This document shows positions 57,788 through 64,000 of a stretch of DNA of 64,000 nucleotides, piece after piece. The position numbers and the translations under genes are program-made. The stretch spans positions 1-64,000 of the forward strand of contig NZ_PVNB01000010.1 in assembly GCF_003001995.1 (NCBI RefSeq). The letters run 5' to 3'. The notes under the pieces were generated by a model. The model worked only from the letters and a program-made list of their open reading frames with translations. It was not told where the DNA came from and ran no database searches. Source of the DNA: Orenia metallireducens (GTDB lineage: Bacteria; Bacillota; Halanaerobiia; Halobacteroidales; Halobacteroidaceae). Numbering within the stretch: the stretch's first letter is position 1; each line of letters opens with the position of its first letter.

Positions 57788-58609
57788 TTGCTAAGAACCT
57801 TTCAGTCTTTGAAGGAAATTCCAGATTTTATGAGTGACTTTCGTCTTACATATCATCTTGGTGGATTATATTATCTAAATTCAGACAAAGATTTAAAAGC
57901 ATACAATGATCTCTTGCAAGAAGCTTTAGATATTGCTGCTAGCTCTGGAATAGAAGATGTATCAATTCACCCGCCCTTTATTGGTGAAGATATAAGTCTA
58001 AGAGATCTATCTAGAGAATACTTTAAAGAAATAATTAAAGAGTGGTTGCTAAAATATAAGAATGAAGGTATAGGTTTATCCCTTGAAACTCATGTTTCAG
58101 CAGAATATTTTATCTTTAATGGTCTTGAAGATTATGCTGAGCATAGCTGGCATGTCTGTTTATCTGCTTTAATGCTAAAAGATTATGCTGATGAAAAGAT
58201 TAATATTGATAAAGTTATTAAAATGCTACTTATCCATGATCTAGGCGAGATTGATTCATGAGATACTATTATATATGAAAGTGAAAAGACAGAATTGAAA
58301 GAGAACGAGGCTGATGGGGTTAGACGTTTATTAGGTATTCTACCTGAGGGTAAGACAGAGGAATATATGGAGCTATGGTATGAATTTGAAGCAGGAAAAA
58401 CAGCCGACTCAAAATTTGCAAAAGCTATTGACCGTATCCCACCATTGTTCCATAACCTATACGGAGAAGGACATAGTTGGAAGGAAAATAAGATATCCAA
58501 AGAAAAAGTTTTTTCATTAAATAGCCGTATAAGTGAAGGAAGTCAGAAATTATGGCAAGCAATAGAAGCTAAGTTGAATGAAGCTGTTTCTAATGGAATT
58601 CTTAAGTAG
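57788..58609 (+). pseudogene. chimeric remnant: TIM-barrel isomerase fragment fused to an HD-domain hydrolase, with stop
   Basis: The first ~115 residues (FRLTYHLGGLYYL, SSGIEDVSIHPPFIGE, GLSLETHVSAEYFIFNGLED) look like part of a xylose-isomerase-type TIM barrel. From YAEHSWHVCLSALM the frame becomes an HD-domain phosphohydrolase (H..HV, then LLIHDLGEID), as in the YfbR/HDDC2 family. TGA at 58259-58261 stands where Gly is expected (DSGDT), and the same frame continues to 58609 with FAKAIDRIPPLFHNLYGEG. No start codon with a ribosome binding site is seen. A deletion joined two genes, and a point mutation added a stop. Confidence 0.75.
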
Positions 58610-58699
58610 GTTTTCTATTTTCCTTTTGATATCAATAAACTAGAGTTCTAATAATGATGGTCTGATTCAATACATTTATAAATAATGGGAGGAATTATT

Positions 58700-59491
58700 A
58701 TGAATTATATTACTAAGAACAAAGAAGCTTGGGAGGAAGCCTTTGAGCGGGCAACAGCTTGGGGTAATGATATAGAAAAACGCTTAGCTAAAGAGGAATA
58801 TCCTTTTATTGAGAAGGTTTTAGTTGATGAGTTAGTAAATTATGACTTTACTGACAAGAAAATTGCTCAATTTTGTTGTAACAATGGTAGGGAACTCTTA
58901 TCAATTATGAATTTTGGTGCTGATAGCGAGGTTGGTTTTGATATTGCAGAAAATATGGTGGATTTTGCTAATCAAACAGCTCAAAACTTAGGGATTAATT
59001 GCAGCTTTGTGGCTACTAATATTCTGGAAATAGATCAAAAGTATTATAATAGCTTTGATTATATTTTTATCACAATTGGAGCATTGACCTGGTTTGAAGA
59101 TTTATTACCCTTTTTTAGGAAAGTATCACAATGTCTAAAGGAAGGTGGTAGATTGATAATTAACGAATGCCATCCAGTAACTAATATGCTAGGAGCAAAT
59201 GGAGAAGAGCAATATGATCAAGAAACACCTAATATATTGATTTATTCCTACTTTAAAGATAATGCTTGGATTGAAAATGATGGTATGGGTTATATGAATG
59301 GAGAGAATTATGAATCAAAGACCTTCTATAGCTATTCCCATACCTTTACAGAGATAATAAATGCAATCTGTCAAAATGGGATGAGTATCAATAAATTAAT
59401 GGAATTTGATTATGATATTTCTGAAATGTTTAGCAACTTAAACAATAGAGGAATACCATTAAGCTATATTTTGATTAGCCAAAAAGTTTGA
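58700..59491 (+). CDS. class I SAM-dependent methyltransferase
   Basis: This ~263-residue protein starts at ATG 58700 with GGGAGG upstream. Motif I is modified: KIAQFCCNNGRELLSIMNFG in place of LDLGCG.G, then EVGFDIAENMVDFANQTAQ and FDYIFITIGALTWFEDLLPF. RLIINECHPVTNM follows. Such CCNNGRE variants form a distinct Firmicute methyltransferase group. Substrate unknown. Ends before an inverted repeat. Confidence 0.82.
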   Translation: MNYITKNKEAWEEAFERATAWGNDIEKRLAKEEYPFIEKVLVDELVNYDFTDKKIAQFCCNNGRELLSIMNFGADSEVGFDIAENMVDFANQTAQNLGINCSFVATNILEIDQKYYNSFDYIFITIGALTWFEDLLPFFRKVSQCLKEGGRLIINECHPVTNMLGANGEEQYDQETPNILIYSYFKDNAWIENDGMGYMNGENYESKTFYSYSHTFTEIINAICQNGMSINKLMEFDYDISEMFSNLNNRGIPLSYILISQKV

Positions 59492-59497
59492 TTTTTT

Positions 59498-59527
59498 GGT
59501 TACTTTTTCATCAAGGAAAAAGGTAAC
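59498..59527. terminator. inverted repeat, probable terminator
   Basis: GGTTACTTTTTC pairs with GAAAAAGGTAAC around a short loop. It lies 6 nt after the methyltransferase stop. A related sequence (ACTTTTAG/CTAAAAGT) occurs after livM. Confidence 0.5.
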
Positions 59528-59693
59528 TCGCCATTCAGGCGAAACCTGGACTAAGATAAAGTAAAATTTTTAATAAAAACTTAAAACTAAGATGTTATTA
59601 GAAAGATAAAAAGAAAGCTATATATTCACTGATCTATCTTATAATATTAGAGAGAAAAATATAATAACAGTACCTAAAAAGGTTGTGATTTAA

Positions 59694-61604
59694 ATGATAA
59701 CATTATCTAAAGTAAATAAAAATTATGGTTTTGAAGCAGTCTTAGAGAATTTTTCAATGACGATAAATAGCGGTGAAAAAGTCGGTTTAATTGGTGCCAA
59801 TGGCTCAGGAAAATCGACGGTTTTTAAGCTATTGGCAGGAATTGAAAGTCCAGATCAAGGTATGATAGCCATTAGTCAAGGACTAAAGGTAGGCTATATG
59901 AATCAGATGATAGACTATAAAGAACAAGAGACTGTTGAAGAAAGATTGTTAGTTAATTTTGATTATTTACAGCAGTTAGAGGAGAGATTAAGAGAATTGG
60001 AAGTAACGATGAAAAACTTAACTAACAATCAGCTAGAGAAGAAGCTCAAGGAGTATTCTAAATTATCTACTAAGTATGAAGTATCAGGAGGCTATACTTA
60101 TCAAAGTCAGATTGATCAAGTAGTTCAGGGGCTAGGTTTAGATTCTTTAAAAGGTAACTTGATTTCAGAGCTAAGTGGTGGAGAACGGGCAAGGGTACAG
60201 ATAGCAGAATTGCTCTTAACAGAACCTGATATCCTACTTTTAGATGAGCCTACTAATCACCTTGATTTTAAGGCTATTAATTGGCTAGAAGAGTATATCA
60301 ACAATTATAGCGGGACAGTAATTATTATCTCCCATGATCGTTATTTTCTCGATAAGACTATTGATCGGATTATAGAAATCAAACATGGTCAAGCAGAAGA
60401 GTATGCTGGGAATTATTCTTATTATTTAACGGAACGAAAAAAGCGTTATCAGTTAGCACTTAAGCAATATAATAATCAACAGAAAGAGATTAAAAGGAAA
60501 GAAGAGACAATTAAACAGTTACGAAATTGGGGTAAGCAGAGTGATAATGAGAAATTCTATAAACGGGCAGCTAGTATGGAGAAACAATTAGCTAAGATAG
60601 ATAAATTAGATAACCCAGATTTAGGTGATTCTGATTTTAATCTTGATTTTGCTGCTGATAGAAGTGGTCAGGAAGTAGTTGTTTTAGATCAGGTTTCTAA
60701 AACCTTTGGGGACAAGCTCCTATTTAAAAATATAGATTTAAAGATATTTTATGGACAAAAAGTAGGGTTAATTGGTCCTAATGGCTCTGGCAAGACTACC
60801 TTGCTCAGACTTTTATTAGATGAAGAAGTTGCTGATAAAGGTAATATTAAGCTAGGAGCTAATGTTAAGATCGGTTATCTATCTCAACACCAAGAGCTAG
60901 AAAATCAAGACTTGACTTTATTAGAAGCCTTTAGAGCTGATGCTCCACCGATGTATGAATCTAAAGCGAGAACTATTCTAGCTAGCTATGGTTTCAAGGG
61001 AGATAATGTCTTTAGATATATTAAAGAGTTAAGCGGTGGCGAACGGGTACGCTTCCATCTGTTGAAGATGATGCATAGTGAGATAAACTTCTTAATTTTA
61101 GATGAACCTACTAACCATTTAGATATCAAATCGATTGAGATTTTAGAAGAGACTTTGGCAGATTATCAAGGTACATTATTAGTAGTTTCCCATGATCGCT
61201 ATTTTCTAAATAAAACTATAGATAGCTTGTATGTAGTAGAGACTAAAGATGTGAAGCATTATGCTGGAAATTATGATTATTACCAGCAAAAAATAAAGTT
61301 AGAAAAAGCTAGACAGTTCAGAGAGAAAGAAAATAGTAAGAAGAATAGTAATAAAAAGGTACAAATTAAATCTCAAACCAGTTCTAGTAATAGCTTAAAG
61401 AAAAAGCTGGAAGCTATAGAGAGTCAAATATTGGAGTTGGAAGTTAAGCTAGAAGAGAATAATCAATTGATGATGGAGCCACAGAATTTGAATGATTATG
61501 AATATTTGAATCAGCTAAAAGATGATAATGAAAATATTCACTTGAAATTAGAAGCTTTAATCAACAGTTGGGAAGATATTAGCTTAGAAATTGAGAAGGT
61601 ATAA
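59694..61604 (+). CDS. ABC-F protein (ribosome-associated ATPase)
   Basis: This 636-residue soluble protein has two ABC domains and no membrane segment. The first has Walker A GANGSGKSTVFKLLAG, signature LSGGERARVQIAELL and Walker B LLLDEPTNHLD. The second has GPNGSGKTTLLRLLLD, LSGGERVRFHLLKMM and LILDEPTNHLD. The P-site linker (residues ~245-315, Lys/Gln-rich) and a C-terminal coiled coil (~555-630) are present. ABC-F members act on the ribosomal E-site, either as translation factors (YdiF/Uup) or antibiotic-protection proteins. The coiled-coil tail favours the YdiF/Uup side, but the assignment is open. Confidence 0.9.
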   Translation: MITLSKVNKNYGFEAVLENFSMTINSGEKVGLIGANGSGKSTVFKLLAGIESPDQGMIAISQGLKVGYMNQMIDYKEQETVEERLLVNFDYLQQLEERLRELEVTMKNLTNNQLEKKLKEYSKLSTKYEVSGGYTYQSQIDQVVQGLGLDSLKGNLISELSGGERARVQIAELLLTEPDILLLDEPTNHLDFKAINWLEEYINNYSGTVIIISHDRYFLDKTIDRIIEIKHGQAEEYAGNYSYYLTERKKRYQLALKQYNNQQKEIKRKEETIKQLRNWGKQSDNEKFYKRAASMEKQLAKIDKLDNPDLGDSDFNLDFAADRSGQEVVVLDQVSKTFGDKLLFKNIDLKIFYGQKVGLIGPNGSGKTTLLRLLLDEEVADKGNIKLGANVKIGYLSQHQELENQDLTLLEAFRADAPPMYESKARTILASYGFKGDNVFRYIKELSGGERVRFHLLKMMHSEINFLILDEPTNHLDIKSIEILEETLADYQGTLLVVSHDRYFLNKTIDSLYVVETKDVKHYAGNYDYYQQKIKLEKARQFREKENSKKNSNKKVQIKSQTSSSNSLKKKLEAIESQILELEVKLEENNQLMMEPQNLNDYEYLNQLKDDNENIHLKLEALINSWEDISLEIEKV

Positions 61605-61746
61605 GTTATAGGTTATCTTTTAGAGAAGAGTCTTTAGAACAGAGTTTACTGTTTTTAAAGCTAAGGTTAGTCAATTGAAAGTGAATATAAAAGAGTAGTT
61701 ATTATAAAAAAGTAGTTATTATAAAAAATATATTGGAGGAATTAAT

Positions 61747-62292
61747 TTGAAGACAATCAATTATGAAAAATTAACAAAAGATGAAGTAGAATTATCATTA
61801 TTTTCAAACTTTAATCGCTATCAAGATGTAAAGAAATGCTGGCGCAAAGAAAATGGAGACTTGATATTGAAAGAAATTTCTTTCACTGAACAGTGGGGTC
61901 CTAATGAGTATAAACATCTTGTTAACTGCCTTAAGAATACTATAGAAACAGGTGGGACAGTATTTAGTGTATTTGAAAATAATGGCAACAGCCTTGTTGG
62001 ATTTGCATCTTTAGAAAATCAACTTTTTGGAACTGCAAATCAATATTTGCAACTTTCAAGTATTCACATCTCTTATAAAAATCGTGGGATGGGAATAGGA
62101 AAGAGGTTATTTTCTCTTGTTTGTGAGCAGGCAATAGAAATGGGTGCAAAAAAGTTATATATTTCTGCACATTCATCACAAGAGACACAGGCTTTTTATA
62201 AAGCTGTGGGCTGTGTAGAAGCGATAGAGCATAATGAAGCATTAGTTGCTAAAGAACCATATGATTGTCAATTAGAATATAGATTATTCTAG
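61747..62292 (+). CDS. GNAT N-acetyltransferase
   Basis: This 181-residue protein has TTG start after TTGGAGGA. Acetyl-CoA loop SYKNRGMGIGKRLFSLVCEQA (R-G-x-G-I-G/K at about residues 112-118) and KLYISAHSSQETQAFYKAVG (last helix, Y/F-x-x-x-G) are diagnostic. The N-terminal region SFTEQWGPNEYKHLVNCLKN is typical of a Firmicute streptothricin-acetyltransferase-like or YjaB-like subgroup. Acceptor unknown. Confidence 0.85.
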   Translation: MKTINYEKLTKDEVELSLFSNFNRYQDVKKCWRKENGDLILKEISFTEQWGPNEYKHLVNCLKNTIETGGTVFSVFENNGNSLVGFASLENQLFGTANQYLQLSSIHISYKNRGMGIGKRLFSLVCEQAIEMGAKKLYISAHSSQETQAFYKAVGCVEAIEHNEALVAKEPYDCQLEYRLF

Positions 62293-62895
62293 TTAAAAGA
62301 AATTATATTTGGTAATAGATGTTGATAGCTGGAAACAGCAGGTTAAGTACATCTCAGTAATGATGAGATTGTAAGGAATAGATTTTATATTTCAGCAGAA
62401 TAATTTTTCAATCAAAAGATTAAAATGAAAGGAATTTGGTTCAATAGAGACCAGAAGCAAAACTATTGGGAAGATATAAAAGAGATTGATAGTTTAGAGA
62501 AGATAAAAGAGATCTTCTTTTAATAATGGTCTTATTTATGTTGCTAGGTATAATCAGAAGGTCTTAAAGTGGCTATATGGAAATCAGGAATTGATCAAGA
62601 GTGCTCTTAGGTGTTTAGAATAATAAAATCAAAAGAGGATAAGAAAAAAATACATTAGTTTACACAAATCATAACTAAAACCTTGAAATATAGTTAATGG
62701 TGAATATATACTATATATAATAGCATTGGATAAAGATGTAGAATAATCTAATTAAAAGGAGTTGATAACTATGATTTAGCCATAAATACTTCCTGACCTA
62801 ATCGCTTAGAAATTAATATATTGTCACGACCTATCTGAAGGTAGATATAAATAATAAATTTAGTGTAACTAGATTTAAATTAGAGAGGGGATAAG
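62293..62895 (+). other. decayed intergenic region with attC fossil and short remnants
   Basis: It holds an attC fossil (62331-62367) and a 32-codon frame (62424-62522, MKGIWFNRDQKQNYWEDIKE...) that looks like a gene fragment. A promoter-like TTGAAA/TATACT pair lies near 62685-62714, followed by AAAAGGAG and ATGATTTAG. No full gene. Confidence 0.5.
62331..62367 (+). other. attC fossil (5' arm)
   Basis: GGAAACAGCAGGTTAAGTAC then ATCTCAGTAATGATGAG corresponds to the R''/L'' arm and ACATCCCAGT segment of intact attC sites. The rest is not found. Confidence 0.5.
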
Positions 62896-63357
62896 ATGAA
62901 GATTAGAAGAGCACAGATAAATGATTTAAAGGTGATTAAAGAATTATATTGGCTGTTAGACGGTGATGCAGTATATTATCAACCAGAACATTTTATTAGA
63001 ACTCAAAGACCTGATGATTTTATCCTTGACAGTATCAAGAGTGAGAAAGCAGATTTTTTATTAGTGGAAGAAGACAATAGAACTATCGGTTTTGCTTTAC
63101 TAAGAGATAATCAAACCGCAAAGATCAGCTGTTTACAAGAGCATAGATATCTCCAGGTCGATGATTTGGTAATTGCAAAAGAGTATCGGGATCAAGGCTA
63201 TGGTTCTAAGTTGTTAGCAGCAGCTAAAAGTTGGGGTCAGGATAGAAATTTAGAGTTCTTAAGGTTATCTGTTTTTTCTAAAAATGAAGGAGGAATTAGA
63301 TTTTATGAGCGCCATGGATTGCAAGAGAGAATGATAAAGATGGAGTGTGAATTGTAA
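62896..63357 (+). CDS. GNAT N-acetyltransferase
   Basis: This 153-residue single-domain protein has acetyl-CoA loop IAKEYRDQGYGSKLLAAAKS (R/Q-x-x-G-x-G/A) and the end FSKNEGGIRFYERHGLQER. The N-terminal MKIRRAQINDLKVIKELYW is the usual GNAT start. Ribosome binding site GAGAGGGG. Acceptor unknown. Confidence 0.88.
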   Translation: MKIRRAQINDLKVIKELYWLLDGDAVYYQPEHFIRTQRPDDFILDSIKSEKADFLLVEEDNRTIGFALLRDNQTAKISCLQEHRYLQVDDLVIAKEYRDQGYGSKLLAAAKSWGQDRNLEFLRLSVFSKNEGGIRFYERHGLQERMIKMECEL

Positions 63358-63413
63358 AAGCTTTAGATAATATTTGTTGCTATAAATTGACTTTATTTAA
63401 TGAGGTGAATCAA

Positions 63414-64000
63414 GTGGATAGAAAACTGACCTTCAATCAAGATGTAAAAAATTATGACAAGTTTAGACCTAGCTATCCTAAAGAGTTGTTTAAAGAGATT
63501 ATTGATTATTCTGGTCTTGACTGTAATAAGCATTCACTTGAAATTGGGATCGGGACTGGTCAAGCAACTAGACCGATTTTAGAGACAGGTTGTGCTGTTA
63601 GAGCAATTGAATTCGGAGATAAATTAGCAGATTATTCAAAAGAAAAATTTAGTAGTTACAATAATTTTAAGATTAAGAATATCTCCTTTGAAGACTTTGA
63701 ATGTGACTCTAATAGCATTGATTTAGTTTATTCTGCGACTGCTTTTCATTGGCTTCCAGAGGAAATTGCTTATCCAAAAGTCCTTGATTTACTTAAGAGG
63801 GGTGGTACGATGACTCTTTTTTGGAATCGTCCCTTTGTTGGCAGAGACAATGATCCTCTTCATCAAGAGATTCAAGCTATTTACGATAAGTATAGACCAT
63901 CAACTAAGGTTCTGATTGAGCATGATCAAGAGAGGTATAATAAGAGAATTGATACAATTAAAAAGTATGGTTTTGTAGACTTAGAGTTCAAATTGTTTCA
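63414..64000 (+). CDS. SAM-dependent methyltransferase, 3' end outside window
   Basis: GTG 63414 follows GAGGTG; the frame is open to the window end (~195 residues seen). NQDVKNYDKFRPSYPKELF, SLEIGIGTGQATRPILETG (motif I) and SIDLVYSATAFHWLPEE are typical of the YafE/tetracenomycin-like class I methyltransferases that begin with a ..Y...RP.YP pattern. Substrate unknown. Confidence 0.85.
   Translation, partial: MDRKLTFNQDVKNYDKFRPSYPKELFKEIIDYSGLDCNKHSLEIGIGTGQATRPILETGCAVRAIEFGDKLADYSKEKFSSYNNFKIKNISFEDFECDSNSIDLVYSATAFHWLPEEIAYPKVLDLLKRGGTMTLFWNRPFVGRDNDPLHQEIQAIYDKYRPSTKVLIEHDQERYNKRIDTIKKYGFVDLEFKLF

Overview
The window looks like chromosomal DNA from an AT-rich, low-GC anaerobic Firmicute with an outer membrane, most likely a member of the Halanaerobiales/Halobacteroidaceae (Orenia-like). 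This placement is inferred from composition, from a beta-barrel protein ending in an aromatic residue (40664-42037), and from remnants of carbon monoxide dehydrogenase genes. No rRNA or tRNA gene was seen, so it stays tentative.

Region 1 (1 to about 27000) is an integron gene-cassette array without an integrase in view (a CALIN, or the distal part of a chromosomal integron). One or two genes on the + strand are followed again and again by a ~130-bp imperfect palindrome. Each palindrome starts with an R''-like box ending in TAAC and ends with an R' box beginning GTTA, with paired L boxes between; these are attC sites. They are nearly identical to each other, as in sedentary chromosomal integrons. 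The cassettes encode: a diadenylate-cyclase-domain protein; a DUF4037 nucleotidyltransferase-like protein; a HEPN protein; an IS3-broken gene plus a small hypothetical; an S66 (MccF/LdcA) peptidase; an AAC(3)-type acetyltransferase on a cassette with a foreign attC; a FosA-like fosfomycin enzyme plus a hypothetical; a membrane protein; a methyltransferase plus a flavodoxin; a complete graspetide (omega-ester RiPP) operon; a Fic protein; a decayed Rpn nuclease; a heterodimeric ABC exporter; and a phosphotransferase. From about 21 kb the attC sites decay.

Three element types have invaded the array. A group II intron sits inside an attC site, an IS3-family element interrupts a cassette gene, and an IS110-family element has inserted twice at exactly the same point of the attC R'' box. 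The intact IS110 copy carries, upstream of its transposase, a bridge-RNA-like segment whose two putative target guides match the attC R'' region, giving a direct explanation for the targeting.

Region 2 (27-34 kb) holds drug-defence-type genes: a nucleotidyltransferase-like protein, a UvrA paralogue and a TetM-like ribosomal protection GTPase. Between them lies a fused remnant of cooS and cooC. Region 3 (34-43 kb) is ordinary housekeeping: a radical SAM protein, a branched-chain amino acid ABC transporter (LivGFHMK) with a consensus promoter, the beta-barrel protein and a JAMM-motif protein.

Region 4 (43-64 kb) is a patchwork of single genes: an NTF2-like protein, a secreted S9-type hydrolase, a rhomboid protease, two tandem serine beta-lactamase-like proteins with an ABC-2 exporter, several SAM methyltransferases and GNAT acetyltransferases, and an ABC-F protein. 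Decayed genes and isolated attC fossils (45.4, 45.5, 56.2 and 62.3 kb) lie between them, suggesting that integron material once spread or was scattered over the whole window. Several very short ORFs with strong ribosome binding sites and downstream hairpins also lie in the gaps.
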